A stretch of 24,434 nt of DNA from CAITZA01 sp937915285 (GCA_036821825.1 DAISIV010000049.1:1-24434), one strand, 5' to 3'. Counted from the stretch's first letter, positions 1-7,887 are shown. The notes: generated from the sequence alone by a model not told the origin. Numbers and translations are program-made.

Positions 1-20
1 GCATAAATAACCCAGTCCAT
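1..20 (-). CDS. 5' end of a truncated gene (edge-cut)
   Basis: On the minus strand an ATG at 18-20 is preceded by AAGGAGG with a 7-base gap, one of the best ribosome-binding sites in the window. Only the first codons (reading M-D-W-V-I-Y) are inside the window, so the product cannot be named. It lies about 180 bases downstream of the cyclase gene on the same strand, with promoter-like boxes between them. The alternative is a chance purine-rich stretch. Confidence 0.4.
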
Positions 21-83
21 CCACCTACCTCCTTGATTGAATAACAGAATTCTAGTTTGGAAAACGCTTGTTTATCCTCTACG

Positions 84-109
84 ATTATATAGATTTGCAA
101 TTATGTCAA
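84..109 (-). promoter_or_regulatory. Promoter-like boxes before the edge-cut gene
   Basis: Reading the minus strand, a perfect TTGACA (plus positions 104-109) is followed by a perfect TATAAT (84-89), but the spacer is only 14 bases instead of 16-18. Both hexamers being exact is striking, yet the spacing is wrong for an ordinary sigma-70 promoter. It would drive the gene starting at position 20. Confidence 0.3.
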
Positions 110-196
110 GGACAAAGAATGGCTCGACCACAGCATTAGTGAGCTTTAATGATATCATGCCAGCAAACAGACAAGGATTTCCCAGCGTTCCAGCTT

Positions 197-1759
197 TCAG
201 GAAATCAGTCTGTAGACATTAAGGCTTTTTTCTTTGCCCTTGAGGCTTACTTCATGAGGCTCTGAAAAGGTGTGGGCTATTTTTAGGTTCTTCAATGTAC
301 TTTCGCTTATCAATATGTCACTTCCCATATCCTTGTTGAGATCCTGGATTCTGGACGCCACATTGACCGTATCACCCACCATTGCATAGGAAATCTTGTG
401 TTTACTGCCTATGATTCCGGCGAGCGCCACACCTGTGTGAATCCCTATGCCGTGCCTCAAAGGTTCATCTCCCACCAGTGATCGCCGGTAATTCAACGCG
501 TCCAAGCGCGCACGCATACTTAATGCCGCCTGGACAGACTTGTCGGCATGATGCGGATCATCATTGGGCGCCCCGAACACGGCCTCTATTTCGTCACCCA
601 CATACTGTAGAACCACCCCACCGTTTTCGATGATGGCTGTGGTCATCTCGTCAAAGTAATCATTGATAGACTCCACAACCTTTTCCGGGGAATTCTTTTC
701 AGCCATGGGAGTGAACCCTCTCAAATCGGAGAAAAGTATGGTGACGTTCCTCAATTCACCCCCGGTCCTGGAACCTGCAGCTATTATTTCAGAAGCTATC
801 TCCGGAGACGTGCAAAGATTGAATGTCTCCCTCAATTTCTCTCTCTCCTGAAGACCTTTAATCATTTCATTAACCCGGTCCCCGAGATAGCCTATCTCAT
901 CATTACTCACCACCGACACCCGTCCCGTATAATCCCCTGTCCGAACTTTTTCTGTCACTTCTACTATCCGCTGGGTCGGCTCGGTGATTGTCTTCGCAAA
1001 AAGAAGAGCAAGCCAGAATCCATACATGGCAACGAAACCGGACAGAATGATCGAAAAGGTCCTCAGGTTACCGAGCGCCTGTTCGGGAGTCAGGCCTGTT
1101 TTGGTAAAGGACGCATTGGAACTGATCATCATTGTTAACTGGAAAACAGGAAGGAAGCATGTGGCGACATAAAGGATCATCAGTCTGTGACGGGTTTCCA
1201 GAACCATGGTGTTGCAGCATTCCCTTATGCCACCTTCAGGAAATAGTTTTGAAACAACGTCCTTTCGAATGGAGTATTCCAGAAAGACAAAGGCTAGCAG
1301 GCTTATCATCAATCCCTTGCTAAAGTCGAAAAGCACATATATCAGGATATTGTTGATTGAGAGGCTTTCCTTGAGACTCAGCGCCAGGGGAAATGACACC
1401 GACGGCGCTATCCACGCTAACAGGTTCATGAAACCGGCATAATAGGGCAAGTTGATCAATCTTGATTGAGCGATCGAAAGCGCCTTGGGTTCGACCTGCT
1501 TCTTGGCTCCAATGAGCTTGAGAACCTCGTCTACAGGTCCGGACAGTTTTAAAAGAACATAGATCGAAACAGGCAGAAGCACTGACAGAAGCGCAAAATT
1601 GATGATCCTGTCCAGGTCTGAAAACTGCCGCCACTCTTCGACAGGATGAGCGTACCTCAGCAGGAGTTGCACTATGAAAAAACCCACCAGGTTTGAACCG
1701 ACATTTATCGTTACAACACGCCACCTGAACTCAGTGGAATTGAACCAGCCAGAAAACAA
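197..1759 (-). CDS. Membrane-bound class III adenylate/guanylate cyclase with HAMP domain
   Basis: Predicted to make a cyclic nucleotide (cAMP or cGMP) from a nucleoside triphosphate at the inner membrane. About six hydrophobic helices (roughly residues 17-35, 52-70, 103-127, 136-160, 192-213, 235-256) precede a HAMP linker (about 255-310) and a C-terminal class III cyclase domain (about 335-500). The two metal-binding aspartates are present: D345 in FSDLRGF and D389 in YVGDEIEAVFG. N466 and R470 in VNVASR fit the catalytic pair. The usual purine-specifying lysine is Q385, and the partner Asp/Thr position is A459, so substrate choice is uncertain. The start is TTG at 1757-1759, supported by AAGGGGG seven bases upstream. 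The nitroreductase gene ends 36 bases upstream on the same strand, so the two may be co-transcribed. The architecture (six helices, HAMP, cyclase) matches myxobacterial CyaB-like enzymes. Confidence 0.9.
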   Translation of the reverse strand: MFSGWFNSTEFRWRVVTINVGSNLVGFFIVQLLLRYAHPVEEWRQFSDLDRIINFALLSVLLPVSIYVLLKLSGPVDEVLKLIGAKKQVEPKALSIAQSRLINLPYYAGFMNLLAWIAPSVSFPLALSLKESLSINNILIYVLFDFSKGLMISLLAFVFLEYSIRKDVVSKLFPEGGIRECCNTMVLETRHRLMILYVATCFLPVFQLTMMISSNASFTKTGLTPEQALGNLRTFSIILSGFVAMYGFWLALLFAKTITEPTQRIVEVTEKVRTGDYTGRVSVVSNDEIGYLGDRVNEMIKGLQEREKLRETFNLCTSPEIASEIIAAGSRTGGELRNVTILFSDLRGFTPMAEKNSPEKVVESINDYFDEMTTAIIENGGVVLQYVGDEIEAVFGAPNDDPHHADKSVQAALSMRARLDALNYRRSLVGDEPLRHGIGIHTGVALAGIIGSKHKISYAMVGDTVNVASRIQDLNKDMGSDILISESTLKNLKIAHTFSEPHEVSLKGKEKSLNVYRLIS

Positions 1760-1795
1760 TCTTACCCCCTTTCCTGTCCGGGTTTTTCCTTGAAT

Positions 1796-2488
1796 CTATC
1801 TTCCCACAGGTATCAACATCAGGGGATTTACATCAGCGGGCAGTTTTAATGCGCCCGAAACGTATGCGTCCTGAAAAGCCCCAACTGAACCAACCTTGAG
1901 TCCGAGCGCTTCTGCCTGCATGTAAACATTCTGGGTGGCGCCGCCGGCTTCCATGAACACATACTGAAGCCCCCTATTGGCGTATTTTACAGTCATGCGG
2001 TTGAAATTGGCCCCAATTACCACTATTACAGGCGCCGAAGCCATCCACATCTGTCCGAGCGCAGCCCGGGCAAGTAACGATCTGTTATCTCCGGGATTAA
2101 TGGGAGCCAGTGTATTGGTTTCAGGCTTGTAGTGATAAACACCTGCCGGAACCCCTGACACGGTGTCTGTTCCTGTGACTGCAAAGACTTCCAGGGCATA
2201 TAGCCCGCCAGCCGACGGAATAACTTTGGAAGTGGCGCCGGAAACCGCATCAGCAGGCAAATTCCCGTTGGCTGACCATAGCAGTTGCGATAGCTCTTCC
2301 AGACTCAAGGCCCCCGGACCGAAACCCCTCACCGATTTTTTCTTCAGCATGGCAGTCTCAAGGGACATATTTCCCGTGTACCTGGGTTTGGGTAATTTTA
2401 TTTCGCTTTGGGCAAAAGCGTTCTCAAAACACATTGCCACCAGCAACATTGTTCCGAAACAGGCCACCGCTTTTTTCAAGATGTTCAT
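1796..2488 (-). CDS. Exported SagB-type nitroreductase-family flavoprotein
   Basis: A nitroreductase-fold FMN protein of the SagB-type dehydrogenase subgroup. Residues 1-26 form a classical signal peptide (KK, hydrophobic core, AFA before Q27), so the mature enzyme should be periplasmic, which is unusual for a flavin enzyme. Family marks are SVRGFGPG (R54, expected to touch the FMN phosphate), PSAGGLYALEVF (91-102), MEAGGATQNVYMQAEALGLKVGS and the C-terminal PLMLIPVGR. The 230-residue length fits a single domain with no SagC/SagD partners nearby, so peptide heterocycle synthesis is unlikely. The true substrate is unknown. GAGG sits four bases before the ATG. It is divergent from ndk, with a 14-base palindrome in the shared upstream region. 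Confidence 0.85.
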   Translation of the reverse strand: MNILKKAVACFGTMLLVAMCFENAFAQSEIKLPKPRYTGNMSLETAMLKKKSVRGFGPGALSLEELSQLLWSANGNLPADAVSGATSKVIPSAGGLYALEVFAVTGTDTVSGVPAGVYHYKPETNTLAPINPGDNRSLLARAALGQMWMASAPVIVVIGANFNRMTVKYANRGLQYVFMEAGGATQNVYMQAEALGLKVGSVGAFQDAYVSGALKLPADVNPLMLIPVGR

Positions 2489-2574
2489 GTTACCTCACCG
2501 TCACCGTAAAACAGGAACCGTTTAACAGTCTTGACTCTTTCAACCTCTTGCAATCATTGCTTCAGGGACTGAAA

Positions 2575-2588
2575 AAGGTTATAACCTT
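2575..2588. promoter_or_regulatory. 14-base perfect palindrome between divergent genes
   Basis: AAGGTTATAACCTT is a perfect two-fold palindrome in the 249-base gap between the nitroreductase (minus) and ndk (plus). Its place and symmetry fit a dimeric repressor site. I could not assign clear -35/-10 boxes to either gene here, and nothing else stands out in the gap. Confidence 0.35.
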
Positions 2589-2737
2589 CTGGCCGAAAGA
2601 CTGGCTCCAAACCGAGGGGCCTGATCTGCCGGCCGTATTAAGACTCCATGAAATGCAATCCTGGTCGTTAATTCAGAATAACTTTTCATGAGTATCTAGG
2701 ACAGATTTTGAAAATATTCAACCTGTGGGAGTAAAAC

Positions 2738-3151
2738 ATGCAAAAAACCTTGTCGATCATCAAGCCTGATGGAGTGGCCCAGAAGGTTATAGGGGAAGTC
2801 ATCAGGACATTTGAGAGCAATGGCCTCAGAATTGCCGCAATGAAAATGAAAAGGCTCAGCAAACCCGAAGCGGAAGGTTTTTACTATGTTCATAAAGAGC
2901 GGCCGTTTTTTGGTGAACTTGTCGAATTTATGATATCAGGGCCTGTAGTGTTAATGGTTCTTGAAGCTAATGACGCCATAAAACTCAATCGTGAACTCAT
3001 GGGCGCGACAGACCCGGCTGAGGCCAAAGAAGGAACCATCAGGAAAAGATGGGCTGAGAACAAGCAGAACAACATCGTCCACGGATCGGATTCAGAAGAA
3101 AGCGCCAGTTTTGAAATTGGATATTTCTTCAGCGGAATTGAGATATTCTAA
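2738..3151 (+). CDS. ndk: Nucleoside diphosphate kinase
   Basis: Transfers the gamma phosphate of ATP to nucleoside diphosphates through a phospho-histidine, balancing the cytoplasmic NTP pools. The 137-residue protein starts with the family motif SIIKPDG and carries RPFFGELVEFM and the active-site NIVHGSDS, whose histidine (about residue 114) is the phosphorylated residue. Length is normal. GGGAG lies six bases before the ATG. It leads a plus-strand run; rlmN begins two bases after its stop, implying a shared transcript. Confidence 0.97.
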   Translation: MQKTLSIIKPDGVAQKVIGEVIRTFESNGLRIAAMKMKRLSKPEAEGFYYVHKERPFFGELVEFMISGPVVLMVLEANDAIKLNRELMGATDPAEAKEGTIRKRWAENKQNNIVHGSDSEESASFEIGYFFSGIEIF

Positions 3152-3153
3152 AT

Positions 3154-4224
3154 TTGCCTGATGAATTGACACCCCGAAAATCAGCCACCCTACCCGACCT
3201 TTCAGGAATGACCCATGATGAGTTGGAGTGTTTTCTGGAGGGTCGTGGCCAGAAGAAGTTTCGCGGCTCACAGATTATGAAATGGATTCATCAGGGGTTG
3301 GTCCATTCCTTTGAGCCGATGACCAACCTCTCCAAATCACTTCGGGAGGAACTGGCCGCAAGCGCCGATATCCTTTGTCTCAAAACCGTAACGACCCAGA
3401 CTTCATCGGACAATACAACGAAGTTTCTCTTTCGCCTTGAAGATGGACTTCACATAGAATCCGTCCTGATTCCGGAAGCGGACCATGATACCTTATGTGT
3501 CTCAACCCAGGTCGGATGCGCCATGGGCTGCAGGATATGCCGAACAGCCACTATGGGTTTTGTGAGAAACCTCACCGCAGGTGAAATTGTTGGACAGCTA
3601 CTGGCAATCAGAAGGAGTCGGCCTGAGTCTAGAATAACCAATATGGTCTTCATGGGTATGGGAGAACCACTAGCAAATTTTGATAATGTTGTTAACTCAA
3701 TACGTATTCTTACCCATCCGAACGGCCCACAGATTTCATGGCGCCGCTTGACTGTCTCAACATCGGGTCTAGCGCCAAAAATTCTGGAACTGGGTTCAAC
3801 AGTAAGGGCCAAGCTCGCTGTCAGCCTGAATGCGGTCACTGATGAACAAAGAGACTACATCATGCCGGTCAACAAATCATACCCACTGTCAAAACTGATT
3901 CGGGCGCTTCAGTCTTACCCTCTCCCAAGAAGGGACCGCATTACCATTGAATACGTCATGATAGATCGGTTCAATGATTCAGACTCAGACGCCAGGCAGT
4001 TGGTAAGATTGCTTAATCCTCTAAGGGTAAAAATAAATCTCATACCCTTCAACGATGAACTGTCAGAGGAATTCAGGACTCCTAGTCCGCAGCGTGTGGC
4101 CAGATTTCAGGACATACTGATGTCCAAGTCTGTTGTAGCAATCATCAGGAAATCACGGGGAAGGGATATTCTCGCGGCCTGCGGCCAGTTGGCCTCCGGG
4201 AACAAGGGAGCCATCAGTGAGTAG
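3154..4224 (+). CDS. rlmN: Dual-specificity 23S rRNA (A2503-C2)/tRNA (A37) methyltransferase RlmN
   Basis: Radical-SAM enzyme that methylates carbon 2 of adenine in 23S rRNA and some tRNAs. The [4Fe-4S]/SAM motif C122-x3-C126-x2-C129 is intact (VGCAMGCRIC). The cysteine that ends in E. coli C118's place is C115 (LCVST), and the methyl-carrying C-terminal cysteine is C343 in AACGQL. Other landmarks are MGMGEPL, TVSTSG and the ITIEYVMID stretch. The 356-residue length is typical. The assigned start is TTG at 3154, two bases after ndk, with only a weak GAG upstream. An ATG at codon 19 (3208) is the alternative, but the longer form keeps the usual N-terminal extension. The 3' end overlaps the next gene by eight bases. 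Confidence 0.95.
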   Translation: MPDELTPRKSATLPDLSGMTHDELECFLEGRGQKKFRGSQIMKWIHQGLVHSFEPMTNLSKSLREELAASADILCLKTVTTQTSSDNTTKFLFRLEDGLHIESVLIPEADHDTLCVSTQVGCAMGCRICRTATMGFVRNLTAGEIVGQLLAIRRSRPESRITNMVFMGMGEPLANFDNVVNSIRILTHPNGPQISWRRLTVSTSGLAPKILELGSTVRAKLAVSLNAVTDEQRDYIMPVNKSYPLSKLIRALQSYPLPRRDRITIEYVMIDRFNDSDSDARQLVRLLNPLRVKINLIPFNDELSEEFRTPSPQRVARFQDILMSKSVVAIIRKSRGRDILAACGQLASGNKGAISE

Positions 4225-5788
4225 CCATACCCAGAGATTAATTGATGCGCTGTCGGTTCCTTCGGTTTACCCTCATCCTGTTGACAGGGTCGATGTCATT
4301 CAGACTCATATTTCTGTGGTCTTCCTCGCTGGAGAGTTTGTTTACAAAATCAAGAAGCCCCTCAACATGGGATTCCTGGATTATACAACCCTTGAAAAAA
4401 GACGTTTTTTCTGCCGGCAGGAAGTGGATCTCAATTCAAGGTTCTCCCAGGGGATATATCTTGATGTGGTAATGATTCACCAAGACAGTTCCGGGATCAA
4501 TCTTGCCGGCTCCGGTGATGTCGTAGAAGTCGCCGTCCTCATGAAAAAAATCCCGGAAGACAAAGTCCTCAAGAACATGCTTCTTAAGGACCTAGTCGAA
4601 GATCATCACATGCTGGAACTCGCCAGACAACTGAAAGATTTTCACGACTCTGCGACTCAATCGGAGCATATTTCGCTGTTCGGGGCCCCTGAAGTAATTC
4701 ACCAGAACCTGAGCGAGAATTTTGAACAGGTTCGAAAATATGTCGGGGTTTCTATCCAAAAGGATTTGCTAAAGGAGATATCTTCCGGATCATTCGAATT
4801 TCTGGGCAAATATCTTCCCGATTTGAGAACAAGGGTCAAAAACGGTTGTATAAGAGATCTGCACGGGGATCTGCATTCCGAGCACATTGTGTTTCTTGAG
4901 AAAGTAATGCTGGTTGACTGCATAGAATTCAATGACCGTTTCAGGTTTTCGGATGTGGTTTCCGACCTAGCGTTTCTGCTTATGGACATAGACTACCTGG
5001 GGTTCCCGAGGCTTTCAGCCAGGCTTCATCAATATTATAACGATAGCTTGACTGATGAGTTCATTTCCGCTCTATATCGCTTTTATAAATCTTACAGGGC
5101 TTTTGTGCGGGGCAAGGTCAACAGTTTCTCGCTTAATGAAGCTGAGATGTCCATGGAACAAAGGCAAAAAGCCGGAATTTCGGCCCAGAATTATTTCAAA
5201 CTTTCCGCTCATTACCTCAGAAATGAACAAAGACCTTTCCTGATGGTCATGTGCGGATTGATGGGAACAGGTAAAAGTTTTCTTGCTGAAAAGATAACGC
5301 GGAGAATTGATTCGCTGGTCATCCGTTCGGACGTTGTCAGGAAACAGATGTTGGGTCTTGAGACCTCACAAAGAAAATATGACGATTATGGTGGTGGGAT
5401 ATACTCCCCCTCCATAACCGAAGACACTTACAACAGGATGTTTGACATGGCGTCCGAGCATTTGAACCAGGGAACATCCGTGATACTTGACGCATCGTTC
5501 TCTAGTTACCACCACCGTCATGCTGCAAGGGAAATAGCATCACGGACGGGATCAAATTTTCTACTGGTCCGTTTGACGGCTCCTGAACAAGTTATAAGGG
5601 AAAGACTCGAAAAGAGGTCGCTTATCACTAATGAGCCTTCAGATGGAAGGTGGGAGCTTTTCCACGACCAAAAAAAGCGTTTTCACGAAATTGGGGATTC
5701 AGAGCAGGCCGACCTGATCGTTTTAGACAGTTCAGCCCTGCATGGGGAAGAATTGGGAAATCTAGTCAGAAGGGCGTTTTTGTCCTAA
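4217..5788 (+). CDS. Fused aminoglycoside phosphotransferase-like / P-loop kinase protein
   Basis: Two-domain protein of the type annotated as bifunctional aminoglycoside phosphotransferase/ATP-binding protein (COG2187-COG0645 fusion). The N-terminal half resembles APH-fold kinases, with the catalytic-loop motif HGDLH at 216-220 (D218) and a following VDCIEFNDRFRFSDVVSDLAFL metal-binding segment. The C-terminal half is a small P-loop kinase with a Walker A motif GLMGTGKS at 347-354. The substrate is not known, and the name does not mean drug resistance. The GTG start at 4217 has GGGAG six bases upstream, inside the end of rlmN, so translation is probably coupled. Length (523) is normal for this fusion. 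Codon use does not look foreign. Confidence 0.85.
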   Translation: MSSHTQRLIDALSVPSVYPHPVDRVDVIQTHISVVFLAGEFVYKIKKPLNMGFLDYTTLEKRRFFCRQEVDLNSRFSQGIYLDVVMIHQDSSGINLAGSGDVVEVAVLMKKIPEDKVLKNMLLKDLVEDHHMLELARQLKDFHDSATQSEHISLFGAPEVIHQNLSENFEQVRKYVGVSIQKDLLKEISSGSFEFLGKYLPDLRTRVKNGCIRDLHGDLHSEHIVFLEKVMLVDCIEFNDRFRFSDVVSDLAFLLMDIDYLGFPRLSARLHQYYNDSLTDEFISALYRFYKSYRAFVRGKVNSFSLNEAEMSMEQRQKAGISAQNYFKLSAHYLRNEQRPFLMVMCGLMGTGKSFLAEKITRRIDSLVIRSDVVRKQMLGLETSQRKYDDYGGGIYSPSITEDTYNRMFDMASEHLNQGTSVILDASFSSYHHRHAAREIASRTGSNFLLVRLTAPEQVIRERLEKRSLITNEPSDGRWELFHDQKKRFHEIGDSEQADLIVLDSSALHGEELGNLVRRAFLS

Positions 5789-5819
5789 GTACTGGCAAGG
5801 GAATGAAATTGGGAATCTC

Positions 5820-6707
5820 ATGACCTGTTTGAAATTACTAGCATTCTTTCCGATCATCGTGATTCTGGGATGTGTCCCCCAAAAGTCCAGTTCACCGGGG
5901 AAGGTCCAGCAAACCGTCGAGATGCATTACCAGATGGGGATCAATTTTCTCAACGAGGACAAGACACCGCAGGCCATTCGTGAATTGATGGCCGCTCAAC
6001 TCCTTGCCTCAAAAAACGCTGATGTAGAGCACGCCCTTGGGTTGGCCTATCAAAAGCAGAAGCTCTATGACCAGGCCGTTGAGCAGTATAAAAAAGCCCT
6101 GGAGATAGATCCAAAACTCAGCGAAGCAAAAAACAACCTCGGCACCGCTTACCTTGCCAAAGGATCCTACGACGAAGCCATAAACCTGTTTGAGGAATGC
6201 CTCAAAGACCCATCGTATTCCACACCCGAGAAAGCCGCCTATAACCTTGGAGTAGCCTATTTCGCCAGGAAGGATATCGACAAATCCATTCAGAATTACG
6301 AGAAATCACTGCTTCTGAAACAGGATAACATTAATGCGCTTTACAATCTTGCCTTTGCTTTCGAGGAGAAAAATGAACTCGCAAAGGCGCTTGAGTATTA
6401 CAAGAAGGCGCTGGCGGTCGACAAATCCTTCAAGGAGGCCAATTTCAGGATTGGGATAGTTTACGAGGGCCTGGGCGAACAGAACAGGGCTGCCGACGCA
6501 TACAAACGGGTTATGGAAATCGATCCCGACCATGTGGGCGCTCACTTCAAAATGGGCCTAATCCTTTTGAATTCGGGAAATACCGATCATGGATTGAAAA
6601 TGCTTGAGTATGTTATCTCGGCAGACCCGGAAGGGGTATACGGTAAACCGGCCAAGGAAGAAATCGCCAAAAAACGGGAAAATCAGAAACCCACGGAAAA
6701 CAAGTGA
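5820..6707 (+). CDS. TPR-repeat lipoprotein (PilW/PilF-like candidate)
   Basis: Begins with a lipoprotein signal peptide: a short hydrophobic stretch ending in ILGC (Cys about 18), then a Ser/Pro/Gly linker. The rest is about six or seven tetratricopeptide repeats, for instance AVEQYKKALEIDPKLSEAKNNLGTAY in two halves, and ALEYYKKALAVDKSFKEANF. TPRs build protein-binding superhelices, so this is probably a periplasmic or outer-membrane scaffold. Gene order gives a hint: in gammaproteobacteria ndk-rlmN is followed by pilW/pilF, a TPR lipoprotein that stabilises PilQ secretin multimers, and here the same order occurs with the kinase gene inserted. That identity is inference; TPR lipoproteins serve many systems. 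GGGA is six bases before the ATG. The gene lies 31 bases after the kinase. Confidence 0.85.
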   Translation: MTCLKLLAFFPIIVILGCVPQKSSSPGKVQQTVEMHYQMGINFLNEDKTPQAIRELMAAQLLASKNADVEHALGLAYQKQKLYDQAVEQYKKALEIDPKLSEAKNNLGTAYLAKGSYDEAINLFEECLKDPSYSTPEKAAYNLGVAYFARKDIDKSIQNYEKSLLLKQDNINALYNLAFAFEEKNELAKALEYYKKALAVDKSFKEANFRIGIVYEGLGEQNRAADAYKRVMEIDPDHVGAHFKMGLILLNSGNTDHGLKMLEYVISADPEGVYGKPAKEEIAKKRENQKPTENK

Positions 6708-6748
6708 ACGAAATGTTTTTTATTCATGTTCAAGAATGAGGAGGCGCC

Positions 6749-7345
6749 ATGTCCAGGATTGAAAGGGCTTTAATCAGTGTGACGGACAAATCGGGGATTG
6801 AAAAATTTGCAGGGGCTTTATCGGAGTTCGGCGTTCAAATACTGTCCACAGGGGGAACTGCCAAAGCAATTTCCCAGTCAGGAATCAACATTACGGAAGT
6901 TTCAGATTTCACAGGCTTCCCCGAAATGCTTGATGGCCGGGTAAAAACCCTTCACCCAAAAATTCATGGTGGCATTCTCGCCCAGAGATCAAAGGATGAA
7001 CACCTCAAATCAATGTCCAATCACGGTATTCTTCCTATCGACATGGTAGTCGTCAACCTCTATGCCTTTGAAAAAACTGTCGCAAAACCCGATTGTTCCC
7101 TGGAAGACGCCATCGAAAACATCGACATCGGCGGCCCGACCCTTCTAAGAGCAGCCGCAAAGAATTACCCCTTTGTGACAGTGATAACAGACCCGATGGA
7201 CTATGCGCTGGTTATCGAAGAGATGAAGCAATCCGGTGGGGTTGTATCGGAAAAAACCAATTTCAGGCTCGCCTGCAAGGTATTTGAGCTTACCAGCGGC
7301 TATGACCGAGCAATAACGGCCTATCTGGCCTCTGTTCCAAAATGA
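6749..7345 (+). CDS. purH: Stand-alone IMP cyclohydrolase (PurH N-terminal domain only)
   Basis: Closes the purine ring, converting FAICAR to IMP, the last step of de novo purine synthesis. The 198 residues match the MGS-like cyclohydrolase domain of PurH: ALISVTDKSG, STGGTAKAI, the highly conserved TGFPEMLDGRVKTLHPKIHGG and IDIGGPTLLRAAAKN. The AICAR transformylase domain (about 300 further residues) is absent, and the protein ends cleanly at TGA without a frameshifted remainder. This is therefore a genuine single-domain form, as known in some deltaproteobacteria and archaea. The transformylase must be encoded elsewhere. GAGGAGG precedes the ATG. purE follows immediately. Confidence 0.93.
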   Translation: MSRIERALISVTDKSGIEKFAGALSEFGVQILSTGGTAKAISQSGINITEVSDFTGFPEMLDGRVKTLHPKIHGGILAQRSKDEHLKSMSNHGILPIDMVVVNLYAFEKTVAKPDCSLEDAIENIDIGGPTLLRAAAKNYPFVTVITDPMDYALVIEEMKQSGGVVSEKTNFRLACKVFELTSGYDRAITAYLASVPK

Positions 7346-7380
7346 TCCATACTGTCGGGATAATGGGAGAAAGAAAACGA

Positions 7381-7887
7381 ATGGGTGATATTCAAGTAGC
7401 TATAGTCATGGGAAGCGAATCGGACCTTCCCGAAATGCAGAAGGCAGCCGATATTCTGGTTAAATTCGGCGTGAATTATTTCATGACAGTTGCCTCGGCT
7501 CACCGGACCCCGGAAAGAGTAATCGGCCTCACAAAAAGGGCGGAAGCGGAAAACTGGAAAATCTTCATAGCGGGCGCCGGAATGGCTGCCCACCTGGCAG
7601 GTTTCATCGCCGCACACACGATCAAGCCCGTAATAGGCGTTCCGATGGATTCCTCAGCGTTAAAGGGATTGGATTCGCTACTTTCAACCGTGCAAATGCC
7701 CGGTGGAGTTCCTGTCGCCACTGTGGGGTTGGGATCGGCAGGCGCCAAGAATGCAGCCCTTCTGGCAATCGAAATACTGGCGTTGAACGATGATTCCCTG
7801 AAGAGCAAGCTCCTTGATTACAGAAAGGAACAGGCTCAGATTATTCAGGAAAAGGCCATGGAGGTGGAGAAATCCAGTAACCGGTGA
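7381..7887 (+). CDS. purE: N5-carboxyaminoimidazole ribonucleotide mutase, class I PurE
   Basis: Moves the carboxylate of N5-CAIR to carbon 4 to give CAIR, using no cofactor. The 168-residue protein carries the whole class I signature: VAIVMGSESDLP, SAHRTPERV with the catalytic histidine, AGAGMAAHLAG, and LLSTVQMPGGVPVATVGLGSAGAKNA. Start choice: the ATG at 7381 gives the standard PurE N-terminus and has GGGAG about eleven bases upstream. An in-frame ATG at 7342 overlaps the purH stop (ATGA) and would add 13 residues without any ribosome-binding site. The pair purH-purE is clearly one transcription unit. Only a 214-base spacer separates it from the convergent aldolase gene. Confidence 0.94.
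   Translation: MGDIQVAIVMGSESDLPEMQKAADILVKFGVNYFMTVASAHRTPERVIGLTKRAEAENWKIFIAGAGMAAHLAGFIAAHTIKPVIGVPMDSSALKGLDSLLSTVQMPGGVPVATVGLGSAGAKNAALLAIEILALNDDSLKSKLLDYRKEQAQIIQEKAMEVEKSSNR

Noticed and set aside
37..222. 61-residue plus-strand frame at the left end
   Set aside because: No ribosome-binding site, atypical composition, and it overlaps both the promoter-like region of the edge gene and the 3' end of the cyclase.
2434..2691. 85-residue plus-strand frame over the nitroreductase start
   Set aside because: Overlaps the signal-peptide coding region antisense, has no ribosome-binding site and shows low-complexity composition.
7342..7380. Upstream in-frame ATG extending PurE by 13 residues
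   Set aside because: Overlaps the purH stop without a ribosome-binding site; the family N-terminus starts at 7381.
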